Shown here in pieces: positions 55,291 through 64,000 of a DNA stretch of 64,000 nucleotides. Origin of the DNA: Actibacterium naphthalenivorans. GTDB taxonomy: Bacteria > Pseudomonadota > Alphaproteobacteria > Rhodobacterales > Rhodobacteraceae. The notes below the pieces were generated by a model. The model was not told the DNA's origin and did not search any database. It saw only the letters and a list, made by a program, of their open reading frames with translations. Where the stretch lies: NCBI RefSeq assembly GCF_014196965.1, contig NZ_JACIEQ010000001.1, positions 1,364,001-1,428,000 on the forward strand, given 5' to 3'. The translations under genes were made by a program, and so were the position numbers. Numbering within the stretch: the stretch's first letter is position 1; each line of letters opens with the position of its first letter.

Positions 55291-57951
55291 GTGACAACCG
55301 TCAGCACAGCCGTAACGCCGATGATGGCGCAGTTCATGGAAATCAAGGAGGCGCACAAAGACGCGCTTCTGTTTTACCGCATGGGCGATTTCTACGAGAT
55401 GTTCTTTGAAGATGCGGTCGCGGCGGCAGAGGCGCTGGATATCGCGCTGACCAAACGCGGCAAGCATCTGGGCCAGGACATCCCGATGTGCGGCGTGCCG
55501 GTTCACTCCGCCGAGGGGTATCTGCTGACGCTGATCCGCAAAGGTTTTCGCGTTGCCGTCTGCGAACAGATGGAAGACCCGGCGGAGGCGAAAAAGCGGG
55601 GGTCTAAATCGGTGGTGAAACGCGGCGTTGTCCGGCTGGTGACGCCCGGCACGCTGACAGAGGAAAGCCTGCTGGAGGCGCGGCGCCACAACTTTCTGGC
55701 CGCTTTCGCCGAGGTGCGCGACGAAGCGGCGCTGGCCTGGGTCGATATCTCCACCGGCGCGTTCCGGGTGATGACCTGCCCGCCGGTGCGCCTGTCGCCG
55801 GAACTGGCCCGGCTGGGCCCGCGCGAGGTGGTCGTTTCCGAAGCGAAAGAGCGGGAACTGGCCGAAATAGTCTCTGAATCAGGGGCCGCGCTGACGCCGC
55901 TGGCCCGATCGGCCTTCGACAGTACCGCCGCGGAAAGCCGGCTGACCGGGCTGTTCGGTGTCGGCACGCTGGAAGCTTTCGGAAACTTCACCCGCGCCGA
56001 GATGTCGGCGATGGGCGCGATCGTCGAATATCTGGACATCACCCAGAAAGGCAGGTTGCCGCTTTTGCGCCCGCCGGTGCGCGAGGCCGCGTCGCGCACC
56101 GTACAGATCGACGCCGCGACCCGCCGCAACCTGGAACTGACGGCGAGCCTTTCGGGCGGGCGCGACGGCTCGCTTCTTTCGGCGATCGACCGCACCGTGA
56201 CCGCCGCCGGGGGGCGGTTGCTGGAACGGCGCGTGTCCAGCCCGTCGCGCGATCTGCCGGTGATCCACGCGCGGCTGGACGCGGTACGTTTCATGACCGA
56301 ACAACCCCGGTTGGCCGAGGCGCTGCGCGGGCATCTGCGCAAGGCGCCCGACATGGACCGCGCCCTTTCACGGCTGGGGCTTGATCGGGGCGGCCCGCGC
56401 GATCTGAGCGCCATTCGCAACGGGCTGGCCCAGGCCGCCGAGGTGGCGGCGGATCTGGCGGGCGCGGCGGCCCCGGCACTGATCGCGGAAACGGCCGGGG
56501 CGCTTGTGGGCCACGACGCCCTGCTGGATCTGCTGGACCAGGCGCTGGTCGCCGATCCGCCGCTTCTGGCGCGGGACGGCGGCTTTATCGCGCCGGGATA
56601 TAACGCCGATCTGGACGAGGCCCGCACCCTGCGGGACGAAGGGCGCGGGGTGATTGCCCGGATGCAGGCGGACTATGCCGCGCTCACGGGTATTCAGGCG
56701 CTGAAGATCAAGCATAACAACGTGCTGGGCTATTTCATCGAAACCACCGCCACCCATGCCGAACGGATGCTGTCGGCCCCGCTGTCAGAGACCTTCATCC
56801 ACCGGCAGACCACCGCCAATGCGGTGCGGTTCACCACCGTCGATCTTTCCGAGATGGAAACAAGGATTCTGAACGCGGGCGGGCGGGCGCTGGAGATCGA
56901 AAAGCGGCTCTATGAAAGCCTGAAAGCGGCTATTCTGGAAAATGCGGCCGGCATCGGGCAGGCCGCTGCCGCGCTGGCCGAGATCGACCTTGCCACCGCT
57001 TTCGCCGATCTGGCGCAGGGCGAAAACTGGTGCGAGCCGCAGGTCGACGAAAGCCGCGCCTTTCTGGTCGAGCGCGGGCGGCACCCGGTCGTCGAACGCG
57101 CGCTGCGCCGTCAGGGCGGCGCGCCCTTCATCGCCAATGACTGCGATCTGTCGGCACAAGACGAGAACGCCGCGATCTGGCTGCTGACGGGGCCGAACAT
57201 GGCGGGTAAATCGACCTTCCTGCGCCAGAATGCCCTGATTGCCCTGCTGGCGTAGGCGGGCAGTTTCGTGCCGGCGCGCAAGGCCCTTATCGGGCTTGTT
57301 TCACAGCTGTTCAGCCGGGTGGGCGCGGCGGATGATCTGGCGCGCGGGCGATCGACCTTCATGGTGGAAATGGTGGAAACCGCCGCGATCCTGAATCAGG
57401 CCGATGACCGGGCGCTGGTCATCCTCGATGAGATCGGGCGCGGCACCGCCACCTATGACGGGCTGTCGATCGCCTGGGCCACGCTGGAACATCTGCATGA
57501 CACCAACCGCTGCCGCGCCCTGTTCGCCACCCACTACCACGAGATGACCGCGCTGGCCGGCAAGCTCGACGGGGTCGAGAACGCGACCGTGGCGGTAAAG
57601 GAGTGGGAGGGCGATGTGATCTTCCTGCACGAGGTGCACAAAGGCGCGGCGGATCGGTCTTACGGTGTGCAGGTGGCCAAGCTGGCCGGATTGCCCCATG
57701 CGGTGGTGGAACGGGCGCGGATCGTGCTGGATGCGCTGGAAAAGGGCGAGCGTGAGGGCGGCACCGGAAAGAAGGCGCTGATTGACGATCTGCCGCTGTT
57801 CGCGGCCAGCCCGGCCCCCGCGCCGAAACCAGCGCCAAACGCAGCCTCGGCGGCCGAAGAAAAGCTCGCCGGGATCCATCCCGACGAGCTGACGCCGAAA
57901 GAGGCGCTGAACCTGATCTATGAGCTCAAGGCGCTGAGCGCCCCCGATTAA
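55291..57951 (+). pseudogene. mutS: DNA mismatch-repair protein MutS, interrupted by an in-frame amber codon
   Basis: Recognises mispaired bases and starts mismatch repair. From GTG 55291 (GAGGG five bases upstream) the frame encodes the mismatch-binding domain (FYRMGDFYEMFFEDA, with the Phe-x-Glu motif), the lever and clamp domains, and Walker A GPNMAGKST (codons 634-642). A TAG then stands at codon 655 (57253-57255) in ALIALLA-stop-AGSFVPA. The same frame continues with [15 protein letters not shown], Walker [15 protein letters not shown] and ATHYHEM to the natural stop at 57951. Homologs have Gln (CAG) there, so one C-to-T change explains it. No frameshift. The truncated product would lack Walker B and the dimer interface. 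Re-initiation at GTG 57268 would make only a separate fragment. Confidence 0.93.
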
Positions 57952-58505
57952 CCGGGGGTGGAGGAGACGCCCACCTGCGCCGGCCGCAGCAGGCGATCGT
58001 GCAGCATGAAGCCTTCGGTCATCACCTGGATGATCTCTCCCGCCTTGGTATCGGGCACCGGCGCTTCGAACATCGCCTGATGAAGCTGCGGATCAAAGGC
58101 GTCGCCCACCGCGGGCGCGATCGGGGTGATGCCGTGCTTGGCAAACACGTTCCGAAGCTCTCGCAGGGTCAGTTCCACGCCTTCGATCAAAGGCTTGTTG
58201 GCGGCGCGCTGTTCTTCGGTCGCAACCTCGAGCGCGCGGGTCAGATTGTCGAACACCGGCAGCATGTCGCGTGCCAGCTTGGAGCCGCCATATTGCTCGG
58301 CCTCGCGCCGGTCCCGCTCGCCACGTTTGCGGGTGTTTTCCACATCCGCCAGCGCCCGCATGAACCGGTCGCGCAGATCGTCACGCTCGGCGCGCAACTC
58401 TTCCAGCTCGTCAACCGGTTCGGGTTCGATCCCCTCAAACGGTTCCGCGCCTTCGGCGAACCCGTTTTCCGGTTCCAAACACTCGTCTTTCTTTGCTTCT
58501 GCCAT
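57948..58505 (-). CDS. grpE: GrpE nucleotide-exchange factor
   Basis: Exchanges ADP for ATP on DnaK. The 185-aa product has an acidic N-terminus, a long coiled coil ([20 protein letters not shown]), the [16 protein letters not shown] block and the beta-domain motif [19 protein letters not shown] 58505 is three bases after the hrcA stop, so the two are one operon. Its 3' end overlaps the mutS natural stop by four bases, so it converges on mutS. Confidence 0.96.
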   Translation of the reverse strand: MAEAKKDECLEPENGFAEGAEPFEGIEPEPVDELEELRAERDDLRDRFMRALADVENTRKRGERDRREAEQYGGSKLARDMLPVFDNLTRALEVATEEQRAANKPLIEGVELTLRELRNVFAKHGITPIAPAVGDAFDPQLHQAMFEAPVPDTKAGEIIQVMTEGFMLHDRLLRPAQVGVSSTPG

Positions 58506-58508
58506 CTT

Positions 58509-59579
58509 CTACCCCTTGCCCCGGTCGGAAATCAATTTTCCAACCAGTTGAGCCGTGTAGTCCACGATCGGGACAATGCGGCCATAGTTCAGCCGCGTCG
58601 GACCAATCACACCCACGGCACCAATAATCTTACGGTCAGCGTTCATATATGGAGAGACCACCAAAGAGGAACCCGAAAGTGAAAAAAGCTTGTTCTCCGA
58701 ACCAATAAAAATGCGCACACCGTCGCCCTCTTCCGTCAGTTCCAGAAACTCTGCGATGTCCCGCTTGCGCTCCAGATCGTCAAAAAGGGAGCGGATACGT
58801 TCCAGCTCTTCGGCCTCCGCCGTTTCCTCGAGCAGATTCGACCGCCCGCGCACGATCAGCCTTTCATAGGGCTGGCCCTCGTTTTCCCAGATCGCCAGAC
58901 CGCTTTCGACAAGATCGCGGGCCAGGCTGTCCAGCTCCTGCCGGCGGGCGGCGATCTCTGTTTCGATCACGCCGCGCAGCTCTGTCAGGGTGCGGCCCTC
59001 GGCCAGCGCGTTGAGAAAATTCGCCGCCTCCCGCATCGACGACGGGGTTTGCCCCAGCGGCGGCTGAAACACCCGGTTTTCCACATGCCCGTCGGCAAAG
59101 ACCAGCACCACGAGCGCCCGTTCATGGCCCAGGCTGACGAATTCGATATGCCGGATCGGCGCCTCGTGCTTGGGCGTCAGCACAAGGCTGGCGCCATGCG
59201 TCACGCCCGACAGCGCGGATCCGACCCGATCCAGCAGGCTGCCGACATCGCCGTTGTTGTTGCCAAGCGTCGCATCGATCTTTTCGCGGTCGTCGATATC
59301 CAGATCCCGCACTTCCAGAAGCCCGTCGACGAACATCCGTAGCCCGAGCTGCGTGGGAATGCGGCCGGCCGACACATGCGGGCTGTCGAGCAGGCCCAGA
59401 TACTCCAGATCCTGCATCACGTTGCGAATCGTGGCCGCGCTGACCTTTTCGTTCATCGTTCGGGTCAGAGAACGCGACCCGACCGGGCCACCGGATTCAA
59501 GATAGCCCTCGACCACGAGGCGAAACACCTCGCGGCTGCGCGCGTTCATCTCGTTCAGCATGTCCGAACCGTCACTCAA
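58509..59579 (-). CDS. hrcA: Heat-inducible transcription repressor HrcA
   Basis: Represses chaperone genes by binding CIRCE. The 356-aa product has the N-terminal winged helix ([36 protein letters not shown]) and a C-terminal GAF-like dimerisation domain. The start is uncertain: TTG 59579 has AAGGGG eight bases upstream; ATG 59561 has none and would drop six residues. No CIRCE repeat was found before grpE, hrcA or dnaK, so its operator must lie elsewhere (often groESL). Confidence 0.93.
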   Translation of the reverse strand: MSDGSDMLNEMNARSREVFRLVVEGYLESGGPVGSRSLTRTMNEKVSAATIRNVMQDLEYLGLLDSPHVSAGRIPTQLGLRMFVDGLLEVRDLDIDDREKIDATLGNNNGDVGSLLDRVGSALSGVTHGASLVLTPKHEAPIRHIEFVSLGHERALVVLVFADGHVENRVFQPPLGQTPSSMREAANFLNALAEGRTLTELRGVIETEIAARRQELDSLARDLVESGLAIWENEGQPYERLIVRGRSNLLEETAEAEELERIRSLFDDLERKRDIAEFLELTEEGDGVRIFIGSENKLFSLSGSSLVVSPYMNADRKIIGAVGVIGPTRLNYGRIVPIVDYTAQLVGKLISDRGKG

Positions 59580-59696
59580 CCGTCACGTCCCCTTGAAGCC
59601 CCGCCATTAAAGAGCATGCGCGACCGGCGTCAATCGGGCTTGCATCGCCCGGCCGGTCATGGGAGCAAGTCGCCAACCTACCGAAAGGAATTCCCG

Positions 59697-60413
59697 ATGC
59701 GCCCCTCTGGCCGTGATGTAAGCGAAATGCGCCCGATTTCAATTGAAACCGGTGTGACAAAGCACGCCGAAGGCTCTTGCCTGATCCGCATGGGGGACAC
59801 CCATGTGCTGTGCACCGCGTCGCTGGAAGAGCGTGTTCCGCCGTTTCTGAAAAACACCGGATTGGGCTGGGTTACTGCCGAATACGGGATGCTCCCGCGC
59901 TCGACCGGCACCCGGATGCGGCGCGAAGCCTCGGCCGGGAAACAGGGTGGCCGTACGGTGGAAATTCAGCGTCTTATCGGCCGCTCGCTGCGTGCCGGGG
60001 TGGATCGCGTGGCGCTGGGTGAACGGCAGATCACCGTGGATTGCGATGTCATCCAGGCCGATGGCGGCACCCGCTGCGCCTCGATCACCGGCGGCTGGGT
60101 CGCGCTGCGGCTGGCCGTCAACAAGCTGATGAAGGCGGGTGATATCATCTCTGATCCGCTGTTCGATCACGTGGCCGCCATTTCCTGCGGCGTTTACGCC
60201 GGCCAGCCGGTGCTGGATCTGGACTATCCCGAAGACAGCGAAGCCGGGGTTGACGGTAACTTTGTGATGACCGGCGGGGGCCGCCTGATCGAAGTGCAGA
60301 TGTCGGCAGAGGGCGCCACATTCTCTCGCGGTGAAATGGATGAACTGTTGGGGCTGGCCGAAAAGGGTGTGGCCGGGCTGGTCGCCGCCCAGAAAGCCGC
60401 CGTGGAAGGGTAG
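59697..60413 (+). CDS. rph: Ribonuclease PH
   Basis: Phosphorolytic 3'-to-5' exonuclease that trims tRNA precursors. The 238-aa product starts [19 protein letters not shown] and has [14 protein letters not shown], the [15 protein letters not shown] block, the phosphate/metal region [15 protein letters not shown] and [17 protein letters not shown] precedes ATG 59697; the long frame from 59376 is a shadow of hrcA. It leads an rph-rdgB-hemW operon. Confidence 0.97.
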   Translation: MRPSGRDVSEMRPISIETGVTKHAEGSCLIRMGDTHVLCTASLEERVPPFLKNTGLGWVTAEYGMLPRSTGTRMRREASAGKQGGRTVEIQRLIGRSLRAGVDRVALGERQITVDCDVIQADGGTRCASITGGWVALRLAVNKLMKAGDIISDPLFDHVAAISCGVYAGQPVLDLDYPEDSEAGVDGNFVMTGGGRLIEVQMSAEGATFSRGEMDELLGLAEKGVAGLVAAQKAAVEG

Positions 60414-60417
60414 CAGG

Positions 60418-61026
60418 ATGCGCAGGTTCGAGGGTGAAAAGCTTCTGGTCGCGACCCATAACAAGGGCAAGCTGGAAGAGATCGCGCATCTGCTGGAGCC
60501 CTACAACATCACCGTGATCTCTGCCGGTGAGCTGGGGCTGGACGAACCCGCAGAAACCGAAGAGACCTTTGTGGGCAATGCCCGGATCAAGGCCCATGCG
60601 GCGGCGAAGGCCACGGGCCTGCCCGCGCTGGCCGATGACAGCGGCATCGAGATCGACGGGCTGAACGGCGCGCCGGGCGTGCATACCGCCGACTGGGCCG
60701 AAACGCCCCAGGGCCGCGATTTCGAAATGGCCATGACGAAAACATGGGAAAAGCTGGAGGCCGCAAACGCCCCCTACCCCCGCACAGCACGGTTTTGCTG
60801 CACCTTCGTCCTGGCCTGGCCCGACGGGCATGACGAGGTGTTCGAAGGCCAGATGCCGGGCCAGATCGTCTGGCCGATGCGCGGCGAGATGGGCCATGGC
60901 TATGACCCGATCTTTCAACCCGATGGCTTCGACACCACATTCGGAGAGATGAGCCGCTGGGAAAAGAACAAGATCAGCCACCGCGCGAAAGCGTTTGAAA
61001 AACTCGTGAGGGTCTTTGGCAACTGA
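60418..61026 (+). CDS. rdgB: Non-canonical purine NTP pyrophosphatase RdgB
   Basis: Hydrolyses dITP/XTP to keep deaminated purines out of DNA. The 202-aa product has LVATHNKGKLEEI, the LADDSGIEIDGLNGAPGVHT active-site block (about 72-91) and the nucleotide motif GHGYDPIFQPDG. ATG 60418 lies four bases after the rph stop. The 3' end overlaps hemW by 11 bases. Confidence 0.96.
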   Translation: MRRFEGEKLLVATHNKGKLEEIAHLLEPYNITVISAGELGLDEPAETEETFVGNARIKAHAAAKATGLPALADDSGIEIDGLNGAPGVHTADWAETPQGRDFEMAMTKTWEKLEAANAPYPRTARFCCTFVLAWPDGHDEVFEGQMPGQIVWPMRGEMGHGYDPIFQPDGFDTTFGEMSRWEKNKISHRAKAFEKLVRVFGN

Positions 61027-62179
61027 AGATTGGCGCAACGGGGGCTTTGGGCTCTATATCCACTGGCCCTTCTGTCAGGCAAAATGCCCCTATTGCGATT
61101 TCAACTCGCATGTCGTGGCCTCGATCGACCAGAAGCGCTGGCAGCGCGCCTATTTGTCCGAAATCGCCCGCGTCGGGGCTGAAACCGAAGGCCGGGTGCT
61201 GAATTCGGTGTTCTTCGGCGGCGGCACGCCCAGCCTGATGGAGCCCGCCCTTGTCGCCGCGATCCTCGACAAGGTGCGCGCCACCTGGCCCCAGGCCAAT
61301 GATCTTGAGGTAACGCTCGAGGCGAACCCCACATCTGTCGAGGCCGGGCGGTTCGCCGGATACCGCGAGGCGGGCGTCAACCGCGTGTCGCTTGGCGTTC
61401 AATCGCTGAACGATGATGATCTGCGGCGGCTCGGCCGGTTGCACAGCGTGGCCGAGGCCCGCGCGGCGTTTGACATCGCGCGGAACACGTTCGACAGGCT
61501 GAGCTTTGATCTGATCTACGCGCGGCAGGACCAGAGCCTCGCCGCATGGCGATCCGAATTGACCGAAGCGCTTTGCATGGCGAACGATCACCTGTCGCTC
61601 TACCAGCTGACCATCGAAGAGGGCACGGCCTTTGGGGATCGCTATGCCCGCGGCAAGCTTCCGGGCCTGCCGGACGAAGACAACGCCGGCGATATGTATT
61701 TCCTGACGCAAGAGTTGTGCGAGGCCGCCGGTATGCCGGCCTATGAGGTCTCTAACCACGCCAAACCCGGCGCGGAATCACGGCACAACCTGATTTACTG
61801 GCGCTATGGCGATTATGCCGGGATCGGCCCCGGCGCGCATGGGCGGCTGACGCTTGGCGGGCGCCGCTTCGCCACCGAAACCCCGCTGCAGCCCGGCGCT
61901 TGGATGGACGCCGTGGAAAATCGGGGAAGGGGCGAGAGCCTGCGCGCGCCCCTGCCCTTGAAAGATCAGGGATCGGAATATGTTATGATGGGGCTTCGGT
62001 TGAACGAAGGCATCAGCCTGAGCCGCTACGAGACACTGACCGGCGAACCGCTTAACGATAATAAAATCAATATGTTGAAGGAAATCGAGATGGTAGAGAT
62101 CCGCGGCGACATCCTTCGCACCACATCTTCGGGCCGCGCGGTTTTGAACGCGATTCTGCGCGACCTGTTGCCGGAGTAA
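61016..62179 (+). CDS. hemW: Radical SAM heme chaperone HemW
   Basis: Inserts heme into respiratory enzymes; related to oxygen-independent coproporphyrinogen oxidase but usually not that enzyme. The 387-aa product has the radical SAM motif HWPFCQAKCPYCDFN (Cys20, 24, 27 approx.), FFGGGTPSLM and the RHNLIYWRYGDYAGIGPGAH block. The start is TTG 61016, inside rdgB; no ATG or GTG upstream of the motif is available. hemH is also in this window but unlinked. YbaN-like DUF454 protein follows seven bases later. Confidence 0.92.
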   Translation: MATEDWRNGGFGLYIHWPFCQAKCPYCDFNSHVVASIDQKRWQRAYLSEIARVGAETEGRVLNSVFFGGGTPSLMEPALVAAILDKVRATWPQANDLEVTLEANPTSVEAGRFAGYREAGVNRVSLGVQSLNDDDLRRLGRLHSVAEARAAFDIARNTFDRLSFDLIYARQDQSLAAWRSELTEALCMANDHLSLYQLTIEEGTAFGDRYARGKLPGLPDEDNAGDMYFLTQELCEAAGMPAYEVSNHAKPGAESRHNLIYWRYGDYAGIGPGAHGRLTLGGRRFATETPLQPGAWMDAVENRGRGESLRAPLPLKDQGSEYVMMGLRLNEGISLSRYETLTGEPLNDNKINMLKEIEMVEIRGDILRTTSSGRAVLNAILRDLLPE

Positions 62180-62185
62180 GCGAAG

Positions 62186-62539
62186 ATGCGGCTGCTCTGG
62201 CTTCTGTTCGGCCTCTTGTCGCTTGGGCTCGCTGTGATCGGCGCCGCGCTGCCCCTGCTGCCGACCGTTCCGTTTCTTCTTCTGGCAACGTTCTCTTTCG
62301 CGCGCTCGTCCGAGCGGCTGCATCACTGGCTTTTGTCGCACCCGGCCTTCGGGCAACAGATCATGGATTGGCAGGAACGCGGCGCCATCCGCAGGTCGGT
62401 GAAATGGCTCGCCAGCCTCTCTATCATGGGGTCATTCGGGATCGCATTGTTTCTGGGCCTGAGGCCGACGCTGCTGGTGATTCAGGCCACCACGCTGGCC
62501 GCAGTCACCGTTTTCATCTGGACACGTCCAGAGGCGTAG
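62186..62539 (+). CDS. YbaN-family inner-membrane protein (DUF454)
   Basis: A 117-aa membrane protein with two to three hydrophobic segments (LLFGLLSLGLAVIGAALPLL, and a C-terminal pair near GSFGIALFLGLRPTLLVIQA). The PTVPFLLLATFSFARSS motif is typical of DUF454. Function unknown. GGAG lies nine bases before ATG 62186. Its 3' end overlaps the convergent parB gene by 26 bases. Confidence 0.88.
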   Translation: MRLLWLLFGLLSLGLAVIGAALPLLPTVPFLLLATFSFARSSERLHHWLLSHPAFGQQIMDWQERGAIRRSVKWLASLSIMGSFGIALFLGLRPTLLVIQATTLAAVTVFIWTRPEA

Positions 62540-63425
62540 CGCTGAGCACGCGGCAAAGCTCGTCCAGCTCTTCCAGCGTTTTGTAGCGGATCACCATCGC
62601 GCCGGATTCCTGACCCTCGGGATGATCAATCTCGACCTTCATGCCCAGATTTGCGGAAAGATCCTGCTCCAGCGCGCGGGTGTCGGCATCCTTTTCCCCC
62701 ATCGGCGCGCTGACCGGCCTGGGCGATGACGTTTTCGGCCCCTTGGCCAGCTTTTCCGTCTCGCGCACGGACAGGCCCTTGGCGATCACCTCGCGCGCCA
62801 GCGCGGCGGGATCGCCCGTCGTGATCAGCGCGCGCGCGTGGCCAGCCGAAATCCGGCCTTCGCGCAGATGCTCTTGCACCTCTTCGGGCAGTTGCAACAG
62901 GCGCATCAGGTTGGCGATATGGCTGCGGCTCTTGCTCAGCGCCTCGGCCAGTTTTTCCTGGGTATGGCCGAACCGATCCATCAACTGGCGATAGCCCTGC
63001 GCCTCTTCCACCGGGTTCAGATCGGCCCGCTGGATGTTTTCGATGATCGCAACCTCGAGCACTTCGGTATCATCCAGATCGCGAATGATCACCGGCACCT
63101 CATGAAGCTGCGCCATCTGCGAGGCGCGCCAGCGGCGTTCCCCCGCGACAATCTCGAAGTTTCCGGCCTGGCGTTTGCTTTCGCGCACGATCAGCGGCTG
63201 GATCACCCCCTTCTCGCGAATCGAGGCGGCAAGCTCTCCCAGTGCTTCTTGCGAAAACCTGCGGCGGGGCTGATCGGGATTCGGCTCCAGCTTTTCGATC
63301 GGCACGATCAAATCCGACCGGCGCGGCTGCGCATCATCCACCGCCACTTGCGGCGCCATGTTCACATCGGCCATCAGGGCCGACAGCCCGCGCCCCAAAC
63401 CCCGTTTCTCCGGTTTCCTGCTCAT
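62514..63425 (-). CDS. parB: Chromosome partitioning protein ParB
   Basis: Binds parS near the origin and loads SMC; CTP-dependent clamp. The 303-aa product has PIEKLEPNPDQPRRRF, GERRWRASQMA (the CTP/phosphate motif, about 100) and ENIQRADLNPVEEAQGY, then the helix-turn-helix (SKSRSHIANLMRLLQLP) and a C-terminal dimer domain. It follows parA by 15 bp. No parS site was seen in the window, which suggests the origin lies to the right. Confidence 0.97.
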   Translation of the reverse strand: MSRKPEKRGLGRGLSALMADVNMAPQVAVDDAQPRRSDLIVPIEKLEPNPDQPRRRFSQEALGELAASIREKGVIQPLIVRESKRQAGNFEIVAGERRWRASQMAQLHEVPVIIRDLDDTEVLEVAIIENIQRADLNPVEEAQGYRQLMDRFGHTQEKLAEALSKSRSHIANLMRLLQLPEEVQEHLREGRISAGHARALITTGDPAALAREVIAKGLSVRETEKLAKGPKTSSPRPVSAPMGEKDADTRALEQDLSANLGMKVEIDHPEGQESGAMVIRYKTLEELDELCRVLSATPLDVSR

Positions 63426-63440
63426 CCCGTGTCTTCCTTT

Positions 63441-64000
63441 TTATGCGCTTACCGGCTCGGCCCGTTTCAGCATCTCGCGCACAAGGCTGCGATAGGCCTC
63501 GGCCCCGCGCGAGGTGGTATCGTAATCCAGCACCGGCATCGCATAGGATGGCGCCTCGCTGACCCTCACATTGCGCGGGATCACGGTATCGAACACCAGC
63601 TCCCCCAGATATTGGCGCGCGTCGTTTTCCACCTGTTGCGACAGGTTATTGCGCTTGTCATACATCGTCAGCACGACGCCCTCGATGCGCAAGCCCGGAT
63701 TCGCGGTCTGGCGCAATTCGCGGATCGTGAGCATCAACTGCGACAACCCCTCGAGCGCGAAAAATTCGCTCTGCAGCGGCACCAGAATGGAATGCGCCGC
63801 GACCATCGCGTTGACCGTCAGCAGGCTGAGCGACGGCGGACAGTCGATCAGGATATAATCAAACCCGTAACCTTCCATCGCGGGTTGGCGCAGTGCGTCA
63901 TGCAGCAGGAAACTCCGCTTTTCATTCGCCACAAGCTCGATATCCGCAGAGCTGAGATCGGTGGTTGCCGGGGCTATCAACAGCCCTTCGACATTCGTGG
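63441..64000 (-). CDS. parA: Chromosome partitioning ATPase ParA, 5' end outside window
   Basis: Walker-type ATPase that moves ParB-DNA complexes. The C-terminal about 186 residues are in view, with Walker A' outside the window. DYILIDCPPSLSLLTVNAM is the Walker B region and VLVPLQSEFFALEGLSQL follows. The reading frame is open through base 64000, so the gene continues; a TTG near 63980 is internal. Confidence 0.96.
   Translation of the reverse strand, partial: TNVEGLLIAPATTDLSSADIELVANEKRSFLLHDALRQPAMEGYGFDYILIDCPPSLSLLTVNAMVAAHSILVPLQSEFFALEGLSQLMLTIRELRQTANPGLRIEGVVLTMYDKRNNLSQQVENDARQYLGELVFDTVIPRNVRVSEAPSYAMPVLDYDTTSRGAEAYRSLVREMLKRAEPVSA

Noticed and set aside
52888-57255. A 1455-codon plus-strand frame through maeB into mutS
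   Set aside because: Its first 790 codons are antisense to maeB and ribokinase; only the part from about 55291 is MutS. Long antisense frames are common in GC-rich genes.
57268-57951. An independent gene after the mutS amber codon
   Set aside because: It is in frame with mutS and encodes its missing C-terminal ATPase half; no separate ribosome-binding site is visible.
59580-59696. A CIRCE operator or heat-shock promoter before hrcA
   Set aside because: No TTAGCACTC-type inverted repeat and no CTTG-N17 promoter match in this gap.
62514-64000. A parS site or replication origin near parAB
   Set aside because: No TGTTTCACGTGAAACA-like palindrome was seen in the window.
1-64000. tRNA, rRNA, CRISPR or insertion-sequence content
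   Set aside because: No cloverleaf with a GTTCRANNC arm, no repeat-spacer array and no transposase-like product was recognised.

Overview
The window is a gene-dense, GC-rich stretch of an alphaproteobacterial chromosome. It most resembles the Rhodobacteraceae (Roseobacter/Paracoccaceae group). The basis is protein-level recognition: an alphaproteobacterial rimP-nusA-ylxR-infB order, comF / NDUFAF5-like methyltransferase / hemH, a core-2 glycosyltransferase with a C-terminal domain typical of roseobacters, a CTTG-N17 sigma-32-type promoter before dnaK, and hrcA-grpE next to rph-rdgB-hemW. Almost everything is chromosomal core; I saw no insertion sequence, prophage, CRISPR array, tRNA or rRNA. 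No gap between genes exceeds about 270 bp.

Layout. 26-490: ptsN. 459-11759: a surface-polysaccharide block, nearly all on the minus strand (cysQ, kdsB-like, GT2, galU, galE, GT4, GT2, core-2 GT, sulfotransferase), with a KpsM-like export permease on the plus strand reading away from cysQ. 11770-16537: alkB, heat-shock dnaK-dnaJ, radC. 16534-24898: an unassigned periplasmic pair behind secA, then a parvulin foldase, argJ and a mutT-type gene. 25063-25266: a 45-codon gene and a two-way terminator. 25287-30676: the infB-ylxR-nusA-rimP translation operon. 30842-30939: a perfect 34-bp inverted repeat. 30945-37125: pip, ubiG, marR-nit-grxC-comF, a degenerate methyltransferase, hemH. 37150-39270: small envelope proteins and two L,D-transpeptidases around a CAP lipoprotein. 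39359-47634: an RNA methyltransferase with a two-subunit ABC exporter, cca-nudL-hslO and a Nudix gene. 47638-49408: a REC-PP2C phosphatase facing an Hpt protein. 49486-55155: argG, a secreted protein, an exported MsrA, ribokinase, maeB. 55291-57951: mutS. 57948-64000: grpE-hrcA, rph-rdgB-hemW, a DUF454 protein, parB and the 3' part of parA.

Most notable: mutS carries an in-frame amber codon (TAG at 57253-57255) 13 codons after the Walker A motif. Homologous sequence continues in the same frame to 57951. The expected residue is Gln (CAG), so one C-to-T change explains it. As written the cell would lack MutS and be a mutator, unless this is a sequencing error or the codon is read through.

How genes fit together. 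The polysaccharide block supplies sugar nucleotides (galU, galE), a Kdo-type CMP-sugar activator, four glycosyltransferases, a sulfotransferase, CysQ to remove the PAP by-product of sulfation, and an ABC-2 permease. This fits a sulfated, exported surface glycan. DnaK/DnaJ, GrpE, Hsp33 and HrcA form the proteostasis set. RdgB, two to three Nudix enzymes, AlkB, RadC and (broken) MutS form the genome-maintenance set.
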